This document shows positions 46,001-56,028 of a stretch of 64,000 bases of DNA, piece after piece (within the stretch, counting starts at the first letter, position 1; each line of letters opens with the position of its first letter). Where the stretch lies: the NCBI RefSeq assembly GCF_000143415.4, contig NW_003314319.1:140138-204137 (forward strand), in the 5' to 3' direction. The notes under the pieces are model-generated. The model searched no databases. It was not told where the DNA came from and saw nothing but the letters and a program-made list of their open reading frames with translations. The stretch is from Selaginella moellendorffii. Lineage: Eukaryota > Streptophyta > Lycopodiopsida > Selaginellales > Selaginellaceae. Position numbers and translations under genes: made by a program.

Positions 46001-46945
46001 GCCTAGGCATCTGAGACCTTTTCAGCCGCCCGACTCGAGACCGCACGTTGCTTGGAACTTTGCACGCCTGATACACATCAATGAGCAAATGTCGTAATCG
46101 CATAGCTTTCGTACTTGCAAGCGATGCAGGAGGACGTCGAGATCAAACCCCGAAATGTTATGTCCAACTAGCACGTCAGGGTCTAGTTGATGAAGCTTGA
46201 TCATCAGACAATTCAATAGGGAACGCTGACTGCAGGAAACGAAGAAATATGAGTGATACTTCAGAAGAAAATCCCATCGGATATACTCCGCCATCGAGCT
46301 TGCGGACGATGCTAAAATGTTCTAGCATCTCTTGCTTGTTCCACTCGGACTGCGGCATGGGTGGATCTACCTGCAGAAAAACCATGTCACAAGTTCATCA
46401 CAACATCAAATGTGACAAGTATACCTTCACGTGCTCGCAAAACACTACCGATGCAGAGACAATCTCATTTAGATTTTGTTTCTGATTGACTACCGTCTTC
46501 AGACTGATGCTAGCAACAATCAGCCTCGGGATCTCAGACACAGGTTTCAAAGTTGATATATTAGCTACGTCTTTCGGAGAATCCACGGAAACCTCCACTT
46601 TACACCAGCTGATCTGAAACAACAAGATAGTGTCAAGATAATCTGTCTTTCGTCATTACCAACCTGAGAAGAGCAATACATTGGTGAAGTGCGCTCCTCT
46701 CAGATCACCCGGAAGCGTCGGATCCTATGGGATACGAAACTAGCTAATTAAAACTAAATGGAAAGCAAACCTTGAAGGGATAACTTAATTTAAAATAATA
46801 ATGAGCTCCAGATCGCACATCCATTCTGTCGAATGCATATGACCTCTGGAGAAAAGAAAATATTTGTGATTTGAAGATATTGAACTATGTTATACCTTCA
46901 CAGGTATCATGCTAAACTTCGAAACGTTGAGCTCCATCAACTTTT
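43050..46945 (-). pseudogene. Truncated, frameshifted DNA polymerase alpha catalytic subunit gene
   Basis: An intron-containing copy of the replicative polymerase alpha large subunit. From 5' to 3' it shows ELNVSKFSMIPVK, ISWCKVEVSVDSPKDV, the exonuclease-like VLVGHNISGFDLDVLLHR, GRLKRS, HLSVLPLTRQLTNINGNLW, RAQRVQYLLLHEF, a damaged motif A, motif B (KLTANSMYGCLGF), motif C (VIYGDTDSI), [43 protein letters not shown] and part of the C-terminal zinc region (CDNEMCKS). The N-terminal third is missing beyond about 46945. Motif A is shifted by a 4-bp tandem duplication at 45241-45248, the exon before motif C (normally about 20 codons) is absent, and the reading frame is lost right after motif C. 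It cannot encode a working polymerase. Confidence 0.88.
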
Positions 46946-47388
46946 CTGAGAGCACCAAGGAAGGCGATCGGAAGACGATTCGAGTTCGGGATGTCGATGT
47001 TGGGGGCTGCTCATGAGAACGACATCAATCAAGAGTGGGGAAAAGTCCAATGCTAGTGTAGTTCCAACCATTCTTCTCAATCCCTGTCGAATACACTCAA
47101 AGGAATGTCCCCAAATGAGGCTTGAATGTGCTCTTGGCACAAGTGATCCAGGCCAGGCCAGGCCACAGCGACGGCTAGTGCGTGGATCTCCACTGGATCG
47201 GCATTGGTAGCTGCCAAGAGAAATAACTGGATGCTCGCCATCGAGAAAAAGAGTAACAAGGGCAAATGCCACGATCGCAATCTTCCATGAGAAAGAACTG
47301 GCAGTGGCAGCAGCGGTGAGCAAGATCGAGAGCTTGGAGGAGATGGAGGTGCACCCTAGATTGTTGCGTGCGCCCTAAGTTGGTGTTA

Positions 47389-47535
47389 CGAACACAGGCC
47401 GTGATCCCGGGGGATCACGGCCCATGTTTGTAACAGTATATACTGTTCATGAACATGGCCGTGGGAACACGACCCATGGCTGTGTTCATGAAACACAATG
47501 AACACAACCAGGATCCCGGCCGTGTTCATAACACT
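47389..47535. repeat. Cluster of perfect palindromes and inverted repeats
   Basis: 47397-47422 is a 26-bp perfect palindrome with ggccgtgatccc arms. 47432-47447 (aacagtatatactgtt) and 47444-47455 (tgttcatgaaca) are perfect palindromes. The element aacac-ggccg-ggatcc then recurs in inverted orientation at 47511-47530. Variants of the words ggccgtg, gttcatgaac and gaacac fill the whole interval. Confidence 0.8.
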
Positions 47536-47541
47536 CGTCCA

Positions 47542-47637
47542 TAGCATTGGAATATCACCCAGCGATCCAGGGATTGTGCCAGAGAGTGAATTGTTGCTGA
47601 GATTCAGTGAGATGAGGTGGCCAAGTGATGCCAAGCA
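47542..47637 (-). pseudogene. Leucine-rich-repeat fragment
   Basis: Thirty-two codons read LASLGHLISLNLSNNSLSG then TIPGSLGDIPML, a plant extracellular LRR consensus of the receptor-kinase type. No kinase or further repeats are connected, and the frame upstream and downstream carries unrelated sequence. It is interpreted as a scrap of an LRR receptor-like gene. Confidence 0.7.
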
Positions 47638-47894
47638 ATTCATATAGACGACTAGTGCACTGTCCATGACTGTTGATTCGCGGCTGGGTTGCCTCGGCCG
47701 TGGACCTGTCCACCAATGCACTCTTGGACTTGCTTCACTTGGCACTTCCAGGGCCTCTAGAGCTAGGACCTCTTCCATGTATAACTGATCCATGATTGCA
47801 AAGCTTCACTGATGCTTGAAGGGTCTTCGATGTGATAATGGGGTGTCTCCGCCTGGAGAGTTTAGGAACACGATAGATCTTTCAAGCTAGTAGA

Positions 47895-47982
47895 TATTGA
47901 AGATCTCCAGGCCTGCTGCAGTTCCACGTACATGAGCACTAAATGAACTTAGCAACGGCGAAGCAAGAATGGAGCTGTGGAG
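47895..47982 (-). pseudogene. Short PPR-gene fragment
   Basis: Copy of 58008-58118 from the 5' part of the intact PPR gene (gaagatctcca, gcctgctgcagttcc, catgagcac, gcaagaatggagctgtggag), with internal deletions. It sits just downstream of the dioxygenase gene, exactly where the intact PPR sits relative to the dioxygenase pseudogene in the second block. Confidence 0.85.
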
Positions 47983-48046
47983 TTGGTCTTTTATAAAATA
48001 GAAGATTTATTATTTGTATTATTTATTTTAGTAACAGCTCGTTGGT

Positions 48047-49271
48047 TTAGTTTATTTGGAGCTTTTGTGAATGCTTGCCATCCAAATATTTTGTGTACAC
48101 ATTTGTGATGTGCTCTTGGTATAAGGTTGACTTGTAGAGTGGCGGGTTTTGCTCATCAATAAGTTCTGGCAGGGGTCCTATCACAGCATCCTGTGATGGA
48201 TTGCAAAATGCCACGATGGAGAGACGAGTTTGATCAGGCTGGACAAGGACTCGGTGCTCAATGCTCTTGTATTTTCCATTGCTCAAAATCTGGCATGGAA
48301 ACGAACAAAGCCATGATTGAAATCAATCCAAGTCACTTACTTCAAGCTGATCAGCGATGTTCACAATGAATGCATTCTTTATAGGCTTCAAGTCGTACCA
48401 GAGATCACCTTTCCTGGCCTGGAGTCCGCCAACTTGATCTTCAAACAGGATTGTCAAACCGCCACTATCGGTGTGGCCATTCATCCCAAGAGCAAGGTCG
48501 GGATTTGGGCACGGGGGATAGTAATTTGATCGCAAGATCATCTCTGAGTCTCCAAACGATTTCGCGAGGCAGTTTGAATCCAGCCCGAGTCCTTCAGACA
48601 AAGCAGACATCAGAGTCTGACTCAAATGTTTCACGCTTGAAACATAGCTGGAAGCGAGCCTCCTGCAATATCCAAGAAACCAAGCAATCTCATGAAATCC
48701 AGATTAGTCAAGCTCATTTACTTGTAGCAGGCTGGTTTTTCCGGCCATGGATGCTCTTTTTCTCTGTTTGAAAAGTAGTGCTGGAAGTGATCGTGCCACT
48801 CCATATGAGTCTCTTGAGAAGGTGTCATACTCGTGCAGTACCGCACGGGCACAAACACCTCCTCTGTATAATACTTCATCTTCTCCTCAATAGGAAGATC
48901 AAAGAGCTCAAGCACTCCATGGACCATGCCTTGCATGGTTGCAACAGGAATCCCGTGGTTGATCACCTGCATGTGACATCATATTATGAATGATCCTTTT
49001 GAGCAGGTACACATCAAAATACCTGAAAGATGCCCCATTCACTCGAAGCCTTGCACAAAGTTTGAACAAATTTCTCTCGGTCACTCTCCAATTCAGCCAT
49101 GTCAATCACAGGGATCTCCACTCCAGGAACGATCAAATGCTTCACAGCTCGGTGGCTGGGAGGTTTGATATAACGGCCAGGAATGGTAACGAGGCCATTA
49201 TCCATGAGAGCTTTGACACCCTTTGGAAGAACATCAGTCTGCTGATTGACATTTGCAACAAAGGAAGGCAT
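48047..49271 (-). CDS. 2-oxoglutarate/Fe(II)-dependent dioxygenase, plant DOXC type
   Basis: Four exons (49023-49271, 48722-48966, 48341-48662, 48047-48289) total 1059 nt, giving 352 aa. The N-terminal DIOX_N domain has VEIPVIDMAELE and EWGIFQVINHGIP. The catalytic core has iron ligands H and D in NGHTDSGGLTILFEDQ and the distal His in SIEHRVLV. The 2-oxoglutarate-binding R-x-S is in TRLSIVAF, and SNYYPPCPNPDLALG is intact. The family oxidises small molecules such as flavonoids, salicylate and hormones; the substrate is not determined and no safe assignment to flavonol synthase or DMR6/S3H is possible. The ATG at 49271 is chosen over 49310 because a TATA box lies at 49323-49330. A decayed copy lies at 58340-58905. 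Confidence 0.93.
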
Positions 49272-49322
49272 AGCTACAAAATAGGAGGAAATAAGATGAA
49301 CGAGATTCATAGAATTGGTGGG

Positions 49323-49330
49323 TTTATATA
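49323..49330 (-). promoter_or_regulatory. TATA box of the dioxygenase gene
   Basis: TATATAAA in the sense direction, 52 bp upstream of the chosen ATG at 49271. It is too close to an alternative ATG at 49310 for that one to be in the transcript. Confidence 0.65.
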
Positions 49331-49744
49331 GTTGATTTTCATGATGTTAAAGTCCAAGTTGGTGGCCGCGAAAGATCTTTCTAGGTGGCAGCCCCCGTGG
49401 CCATCGCCTCAATTCCTTAAAACATCACGTCTTTTCTTTTTCGAGACTCTGGATAGTAAGCGACGAAGCCGGCAGCAGCAGCGAAGGAGGGAGCCGACAT
49501 CGCGGCTTCGATTTTCTACATCCATCAGTCACGAGATTACCGAAATAACATAAATAGATAGTTGTCAAGCATGAGACTGATGGATTAAAAAATGCCAAGA
49601 TTGAAAATTAGAGCTACATCTTGCAGATCTTCCTGGTCTTCAGTCCTTGTTGTGTGCTGCTTGGACACATTTTCTTTCTGGAAGGGACGTAGAAAAACTA
49701 AGAAAGACAGTGAATATGTTCTCTTTCGATTTGAATTCCATCCA

Positions 49745-49754
49745 TATTTAAATA
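49745..49754 (+). promoter_or_regulatory. TATA-like box of the MFS transporter gene
   Basis: TATTTAAATA about 45-54 bp upstream of the ATG at 49799. Confidence 0.5.
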
Positions 49755-49798
49755 TATGCTCTCCGCTCTTATTTCAATCTAAAGTTTAGCTTAGGATC

Positions 49799-51466
49799 AT
49801 GGTTGGGACGATCAAACACCTCTATAACAGTCGATGGATGGTTGCATTGGCAAGTTTCTTCCTCATGATCTCCACGGGAGGATCACTCAACAATTTCAGT
49901 CTCTTCTCGCAGCATCTCAAGCTGTCCCTCGACTACAACCAAAAAAATATCAACACCATAAGCTTATTTAAGGACGTTGGCACCAGCGTCGGGATTCTCT
50001 CCGGCCTCGTCTATGATCTCACCGGGCCCTGGGTCGTGCTCCTCCTTGGATTTGCGCTAAACTTTGCTGGATACTTCACGATATGGCTGGCTACAACGCA
50101 GAGAATCGCACACCCCCATGTCTGGGAACTGTGCTTCTATCTCTTTATGATCGGCGCATCGGCAGCCTTCACCACCACCGCTGTTCTTGTGGCCTGTGCC
50201 AAGAATTTCCCCAAGAACCAGGGCATGGTTCTTAGTCTTCTCGACAGTACGCAGGGATTGAGCGTTGCGATATTCACACTGCTTTACCAGGCCTTCTTCT
50301 CTCACAGTGACGATTCATTCGTTCTCTTGCTGGCCTGGTTTCCATCGCTCTTGTGCCTTCTATTCGCGTTTTTCATTCGATCCGTCCCACTCGACGGCCG
50401 CTACAATGACTCGAGAACGCTCTTCGTCTTCGTGTCAGTAACTTTGATCCTGGCTGGATATCTCATGGCTATTATCATCCTCCAGCACTTCGTGCGCCTA
50501 GAGTCTCGGATCATCAAGGCCTTCTTTTCCATTATGCTGATCATTCTCTCCATCCCAGTTCTTGTGGTTCTGAGACAGGAATCCAAAACCCTCCGGCATC
50601 GCCATCGCGAAGAAGTTGATGTCGATCTAGTGGAGAACGCAGCGATAGAAACTCCTCAAACAGATTATCAAGACGTAGATCGTCCGGATCATGGGGCAGA
50701 CGCCGCTGCTCCAGCTATCGCCTCGCACATTTCGATCTTCTTCTTTAAAGGATCGCCCGTCAAGCGAGGAGATGATTTCACAATCCTCCAGGCGCTCTGT
50801 AGCATCGACATGTTTCTCATCTTCGTGGCCTCAACCTGTGGTATTGGCGCCGTGCTAACCGTGACCAACAATTTCGGCCAGATTGGAACGTCCCTTGGCT
50901 ACTCCCAGGCCGGAACAAACACTTTCATCGCCCTCCTTAGCATCTGGGACTTCATCGGTGGCGTTGGCGTTGGCTTCATCTCAGATATATGCCTCGCCAG
51001 CTATGGCGTCGCAAGGCCCTTCTTCCTGTGCCTGGTTCTCTTGCTTCTCTCGCTTGGGAGCTTGATAATCGCTCTTGGGCTTCCCGGAGCGCTCTTCTAC
51101 GGCTCGGTTTTGATTGGGTTGTCAATCGGTGGCCAGTGGTCGGTTCTTTACACCATGATAGCGGAGATCTTCGGGCTCAGGTTCTATGGGACGCTCCAAA
51201 ATGTAACTTACGTCGCTAAGGCGCTGGGAACTTATGTTTTGTCCGTCCGGGTGGCAGGAGTTTTATACGACCGCGAGAGTAAGCTTGGACCAAGCAATGG
51301 AAGTTTGGATGGTGATGAGCTCCTTTGCCATGGACCACATTGCTACAGAACAACCTTCTTCGTCATGGCTGGAGTGTGCTTGTTTGCATCCATTGTGATC
51401 TTGATCTTGTCCATTAGAACAACAAAGTTTTATAGTGTCACTCTTCGAAAAAGACTAACTGGTTAA
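49799..51466 (+). CDS. Nodulin-like major facilitator superfamily transporter (NFD4-like)
   Basis: A single exon of 555 aa. The N-terminal nodulin-like domain starts RWMVALASFFLMISTGGSLN and contains FSLFSQHLKLSLDYNQ and GILSGLVYDLTGPWVVLLLG. It spans about six membrane segments, then a hydrophilic loop (about 255-320) and a second six-helix half with GGVGVGFISD and LGLPGALFYGSVLIGLSIGG. This is the usual length and layout of plant nodulin-like/NFD4 proteins, which are presumed small-molecule transporters of unknown substrate. A pseudogene copy at 58975-60434 shares most of the sequence. Confidence 0.92.
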   Translation: MVGTIKHLYNSRWMVALASFFLMISTGGSLNNFSLFSQHLKLSLDYNQKNINTISLFKDVGTSVGILSGLVYDLTGPWVVLLLGFALNFAGYFTIWLATTQRIAHPHVWELCFYLFMIGASAAFTTTAVLVACAKNFPKNQGMVLSLLDSTQGLSVAIFTLLYQAFFSHSDDSFVLLLAWFPSLLCLLFAFFIRSVPLDGRYNDSRTLFVFVSVTLILAGYLMAIIILQHFVRLESRIIKAFFSIMLIILSIPVLVVLRQESKTLRHRHREEVDVDLVENAAIETPQTDYQDVDRPDHGADAAAPAIASHISIFFFKGSPVKRGDDFTILQALCSIDMFLIFVASTCGIGAVLTVTNNFGQIGTSLGYSQAGTNTFIALLSIWDFIGGVGVGFISDICLASYGVARPFFLCLVLLLLSLGSLIIALGLPGALFYGSVLIGLSIGGQWSVLYTMIAEIFGLRFYGTLQNVTYVAKALGTYVLSVRVAGVLYDRESKLGPSNGSLDGDELLCHGPHCYRTTFFVMAGVCLFASIVILILSIRTTKFYSVTLRKRLTG

Positions 51467-51469
51467 TAA

Positions 51470-52320
51470 ATGTTAGCTGCTGAAATGAATAGTAATCTTC
51501 TATAAGGCCATATATGTTTTAAGCAATTACTCACTTGAGTTATTATTTTAAATGCAAAGTCAAACCAGCCAATTGATGGTCGATGTTTTATGGGATAATT
51601 TCTCAATAAGACAGATAATCATGCAAAAGAAAGACCATGAGATAAATCATTTCTCTTGTATGCAATGGATATTAATATATATAATCAGAAGAAAAAAATT
51701 GTAACAATCATTAGCAAATATTTACTATTTAATTTGGTGAGATTAAATACAGTGTAAGACTTCTTTTATTGTATACTGCTTCTAATCACTTTATCTACCA
51801 AGCTTCATGATAATAAACTACATGAAAAATTAGAAACTCAAAAAGTAAATAATAATTAACTAACTATAAAATAGAGAGAGCATAGGAAAACAGTTATAAT
51901 GAGGATTGCCACATGGCAAGTTGCGCAAAGACAAATATAAAATCTATTTACTTACACCAATGCTTTAGTTTTAAAGTATATTATCTTGAATATTAAACAA
52001 ACCTTTAAAATTTTCATTACTTTGCATTTTTAATAAAAAAAATCATTTGCTGCACTTTGCATGTAGCAATGTTTGGTTATAATAGTGTCATTCCTGTTTA
52101 TTATTATTGAATAATCTAATTGATCAATAATTATAAATATATTTAAAAATTACAGATTTGCTTAAGCAATCCAAAAAAATAATCTAAAGTATTGAACTAT
52201 AATAATTTACTCTTTATAAACTCTTTAATTATAAATTTAGCTTATAATAGCTAAAGGACTATTTAATTTTACCATTATCTAAGAGTCCATTCTTCAGACA
52301 AAATCTATAAACAAAGTTCA
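51470..52320. other. AT-rich intergenic DNA
   Basis: No ORF of interest. A/T runs and short direct words only. Confidence 0.7.
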
Positions 52321-52989
52321 TCATTGAAATTTCTGTTTGTAATCGCTCCACAACTGATCCACACTCTTTCCAGTCAAATCCTGGAAGTAGCTTTCACTCC
52401 ACCCATCATATAGCTTCTTGTTAAGCTCTGCCACAAAGCTGGGATGGAGATCGTTGACATAGTTTAGAAACAGTGCAGTCACGGTATACCCNNNNNNNNN
52501 NNNNNNNNNNNNNNNNNNNNNNNNNNNNNNNNNNNNNNNNNNNNNNNNNNNNNNNNNNNNNNNNNNNNNNNNNNNNNNNNNNNNNNNNNNNNNNNNNNNN
52601 NNNNNNNNNNNNNNNNNNNNNNNNNNNNNNNNNNNNNNNNNNNNNNNNNNNNNNNNNNNNNNCTCAAAAACCAAGTCTCCAGTGAAAGTAGCAACAAACT
52701 GTGCGCTGAGATGGATCTCCACACCAATGGCGTAGGCCACCCCAGGCATGCCGTCCACTGTGAAGTGGATGGTGTCAATCTCCTTCTTGGGTGTGTCGGG
52801 GCTCATATACTCGAAGCCAAGCTGGACGAAGGCCATGGCGTCGGCGAGGATGGAGAGGGCTCCATCTACTCCCATGACAGAGTCGAAGCGCTGGCCTCCC
52901 GGGGATTCTGGGGTTGTGTTGGCGCCTGTGATGGAGGTGCCTTGAGTTACCTGGAACGTTGCTAGGATAATGACGAGAAAAATTGCCAT
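52321..52989 (-). CDS. Basic secretory protease (BSP) with an assembly gap over the active site
   Basis: A single exon. The signal peptide (MAIFLVIILATFQVTQGTS) starts at 52989; the frame is open further, to 53049, but the upstream residues are not signal-like. The mature protein matches the paralogues at 32020 and 63209: SPGGQRFDSVMGVDGALSIL, HFTVDGMPGVAYAIGVEI and the ending SYFQDLTGKSVDQLWSDYKQ. A run of 171 Ns (52492-52662) replaces the region that should hold HExxH. The paralogue at 32020 has exactly 57 codons there, so the gap length agrees with an intact gene of 222 aa. The family is secreted, with a zinc-protease fold and proposed defence roles. Confidence 0.8.
   Translation of the reverse strand: MAIFLVIILATFQVTQGTSITGANTTPESPGGQRFDSVMGVDGALSILADAMAFVQLGFEYMSPDTPKKEIDTIHFTVDGMPGVAYAIGVEIHLSAQFVATFTGDLVFEXXXXXXXXXXXXXXXXXXXXXXXXXXXXXXXXXXXXXXXXXXXXXXXXXXXXXXXXXGYTVTALFLNYVNDLHPSFVAELNKKLYDGWSESYFQDLTGKSVDQLWSDYKQKFQ
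52492..52662. other. Assembly gap (171 Ns)
   Basis: Undetermined bases within the BSP gene. They cover the segment corresponding to LTGILYHEMAHIWQW through GNHWDE of the paralogue. Confidence 1.
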
Positions 52990-53245
52990 TTCTTTTCCTT
53001 CTTCTGCCATTTGAGTTATTATTTCAAATGTAGAGTTAAACTCGCCCATTGAATAATTGTCTATGTTTCTTGGGATAGTTTCTCAATAAGACAGATGATC
53101 AAACAATTATTTTATTTTTCCGGCATCTCTCCTTCTAAAGGTAGACCCCATTGTTAATCAAAACCATGAGAAAAACAAAGGGTTGTAGAGCGCTCAATTG
53201 AGGATCGATACTCTCTACATTCCTTTTCTTTGTCGTTGTTTTCGT

Positions 53246-55486
53246 ATGCCCTTGCTCCGGCATTTGCTGCAAAGAAGCCTAGAATCTTTGCCAGATCGCC
53301 GGGAGCCAGAAGAGCTCATCCATCTCCTCCACACCTGCGCATCCCTGCGATTGGTCGATGGTGGTAGGAAGCTCCACGCCCACATCTCCCGTCTGGGCCT
53401 TCTTGAAAGGGATGGGCGTCTCGCGAATCACCTCATCGACATGTATGGCAAGTGCGGGCATTTGGAGGATGCCAAGGCTGTGTTCCAAAGCCTTGACGCG
53501 AGTAAGAGGAGCTCTCTCTCGTGGAGCGCGCTCATCACGGCTCACGGCTCATGTGGATCGATCGGAGGAGCTGTTGGCCTGCTGGACGACATGGAGGAGC
53601 AGGGAATTCTCCCGGATCAAACCGCCCTCTTGACAGCGCTCAATCTTTGCTCCACACACGGCGCTCTTGCAGAGGGCATTGTGGTACACAAAAGAATAGC
53701 GGATCGTGGGCTGGAGAAGAATGTGATAATCTCAAATGCGATTACCAACATGTATGGAAAATGCGGCAAGATTGACCAAGCCAAAGATTTCTTCGATAGA
53801 ATGTATTTCCGAGACACAGTGTCTTGGAACACCATTGTTTCAGCATATGCCCAAAATGGGCATCAGTCAGATGCAGTAAAAATGCTCTTTGTCATGCAGC
53901 TCGAGGGTGTCAAGATTGGAAAAATTGGATTTGTTACACTCCTCAAGGCTTGCTGCGACAAAATTTTCCTGAAGAGCGGCAGACTCATTCACTCTTGTCT
54001 TGCGGAGGATGGTCTCCATGAGACAGACGTCACTGCCGGAACGAGCCTCGTTCATATGTATGCAAAGTGTGGCAGCCTTGCGGAAGCGCAAGAGATTTTT
54101 GAGCGGATGAGCTGCAAGAACAAGTTTGCATGGTCTGCTATGATCAGCGCTTACGTAGAACACGAAGAAACGAGATCTGCTCTTGAGTGTTTTCGTTTGA
54201 TGCTGCTCAATGGTGTCGAGCCAGATGAGATAACTTTCGTGGCGGTTTTAGAGGCTTGCGGCGTCCCCAAGGCTGGATGTTTTGTCCATGGCTTGATCCA
54301 AGAGTGTGGCTTCCAGAGCGTCCCATTTGTAGGAAACGCGCTGATAACCATGTATGGGAGGTGTGGCAGCGCAGATGAATCGAGGAGAGTTTTCGAGAGC
54401 ATGGATTGTCCAAACGCAGTCGCCTGGTCGTCGATCATTGCAGCTCTCGCGGAGCAAGGCAATGGAAAAGGACCGGAGGCGATGGTGTTTCTTTGGCGCA
54501 TGCAGCTAGAGAGCGTGAAGCCAAACAACGTAACTCTGGTGGCGGCGCTCAATGCGTGCTCGTCCCCGGCATTTCTGCGCGAGGGCCGACAGATTCACGC
54601 TCTAGCCGTGGAGTCTGGCTATGACACCTCTGACAAGATCGTGGGGAACGCGCTCGTCAACATGTTTGCAAAGTGTGGGAGCTTGCTTGATGCACGAGAA
54701 GCCTTCGCCAAGATCTCTCACAAGGATGCGACGTCGTGGAACGCCTTGATCACGATCTACGCACAGAACCAGCATGGAAAAATCGCACTCGATTCGCTAA
54801 AACGCATGCAGCTGGAAGGATTCCGGATGAACAAGCACACTTTCGTAAATGCTATCATTGCCTGCACGGAGATCTCCTCCTTGAAAGATGGCAAGCGCAT
54901 CCACGGCTGGATTCGCGAGAGAGGAATGGATCTGGACGTTCTACTCGGCAACGCAGTGCTCAATCTCTACAGCAAATGCGGGAGCCTGGACGCCGCGTAC
55001 GCGGTGTTCCTCCAGCTGCGAAGAGAAGACGTGATAACCTGGAATGCAATGGTGGGAGCCTACGCTCGCCACGGCCACGCGGAGCGAGCTCTCACGCTTT
55101 TCCGAGTGATGCAAATGGGATCCGGCACCATGCCAAACTCCATCACCTTCGTCAGCGTCCTCTCCGCGTGTAGCCACGCCGGGCTCTTGGAGGACGCTCA
55201 CTCCAGCTTTGTGTCGATGAGGAGCGACTATGGGATCGCCCCCGCTGCGAAGCACTACGTGTGCATGGTCGATCTTCTCGGGCGAGCCGGGAAGTTTGAG
55301 GAGATGGTACGTTTCGTGGGAAGCTCTCCAGTGGAGAGCGATGCCGTGGTGTGGAGGGCCGTGCTGGCGGCTTGCAGAAGCCACGGCAAAGTTGAGATTG
55401 GGAACCGAGCTGTTAAGCGGCTCTTGGAGCTGGAGCCGGGCTCACAAACAGCTTACATTGCTCTTGTTCATAATTATACCTTTTAA
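53246..55486 (+). CDS. PLS-class PPR protein, C-terminally short
   Basis: A single exon. The first ATG of the frame, at 53246, gives 746 aa beginning MPLLRHLLQRSLESLPDRRE, a possible organelle presequence. PPR repeats run from about residue 25 with MYGKCGHLEDAKAVF, MYAKCGSLAEAQEIF and LYSKCGSLDAAYAVF blocks. The C-terminus reaches VWRAVLAACRSHGKVEIGNR and AVKRLLELEPGSQTAYIALV, then stops at HNYTF within what is usually the E motif, so the final E part and any DYW domain are missing. It may be a truncated but functional P/PLS protein or an early pseudogene. The role, organelle RNA binding, is inferred from the family. Confidence 0.88.
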   Translation: MPLLRHLLQRSLESLPDRREPEELIHLLHTCASLRLVDGGRKLHAHISRLGLLERDGRLANHLIDMYGKCGHLEDAKAVFQSLDASKRSSLSWSALITAHGSCGSIGGAVGLLDDMEEQGILPDQTALLTALNLCSTHGALAEGIVVHKRIADRGLEKNVIISNAITNMYGKCGKIDQAKDFFDRMYFRDTVSWNTIVSAYAQNGHQSDAVKMLFVMQLEGVKIGKIGFVTLLKACCDKIFLKSGRLIHSCLAEDGLHETDVTAGTSLVHMYAKCGSLAEAQEIFERMSCKNKFAWSAMISAYVEHEETRSALECFRLMLLNGVEPDEITFVAVLEACGVPKAGCFVHGLIQECGFQSVPFVGNALITMYGRCGSADESRRVFESMDCPNAVAWSSIIAALAEQGNGKGPEAMVFLWRMQLESVKPNNVTLVAALNACSSPAFLREGRQIHALAVESGYDTSDKIVGNALVNMFAKCGSLLDAREAFAKISHKDATSWNALITIYAQNQHGKIALDSLKRMQLEGFRMNKHTFVNAIIACTEISSLKDGKRIHGWIRERGMDLDVLLGNAVLNLYSKCGSLDAAYAVFLQLRREDVITWNAMVGAYARHGHAERALTLFRVMQMGSGTMPNSITFVSVLSACSHAGLLEDAHSSFVSMRSDYGIAPAAKHYVCMVDLLGRAGKFEEMVRFVGSSPVESDAVVWRAVLAACRSHGKVEIGNRAVKRLLELEPGSQTAYIALVHNYTF

Positions 55487-55734
55487 TTATAGAATAATAA
55501 TTGCATTTCTATATTCACGGCAGTGAATTGCAGACGTCTGCAAGGGAAATCTATTAGATTGAATTGATATACCTCGACAAGAGAGGAGCACGAGCAATCA
55601 ATTGTAGCAGGCGCTGATTTCCAATTGAAATGGGAGGGAAAAATACTAGATGATTTAAGAGAATTAGCAGAGTACACGTACTCGGAAAGTCAAGCTCGCT
55701 ACGGATGCCAGGAGAAATATCTCCTAGCCTAGGC

Positions 55735-55946
55735 AGCTCTACTATTTGGACTTGTCAGAAAATCTTCTGGGTGGCAGCCTTCCAGCTTCTCTGGGCAAGT
55801 CTTCGAGCCTCTCCATTCTCATGGTGGCAAGGAACAAGCTTCGAAAACTGGATTTCGGCCAGCTCCACCGGCTGGTTCACTTGGATCTCTCCCACAACGA
55901 GTTTGAAGGAGATCTATCAGCGTTGACTTCCAACACCAGCAACATC
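55735..55946 (+). pseudogene. Leucine-rich-repeat fragment
   Basis: Three LRR units are readable: YLDLSENLLGGSLPASLG, SLSILMVARNKLRKLDFG and LVHLDLSHNEFEGDLSAL, typical of a receptor-like protein ectodomain. The sequence before and after has stops and no kinase. It sits beside the second PPR/dioxygenase/MFS block, just as the LRR scrap at 47542-47637 sits beside the first. Confidence 0.8.
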
Positions 55947-56028
55947 AGGATTGCAATGCCTGCTGCAAATCGGATTATCAGCCACGCACCTCTACTTCCA
56001 TTTTGAGTATACAAATTTACAAATGGTG

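Noticed and set aside
46937-47323. Minus-strand ORF with a hydrophobic start, possibly a signal peptide of an LRR protein
   Set aside because: No recognisable domain. It overlaps the breakpoint of the polymerase pseudogene, and the LRR scrap lies on the wrong side to belong to it.
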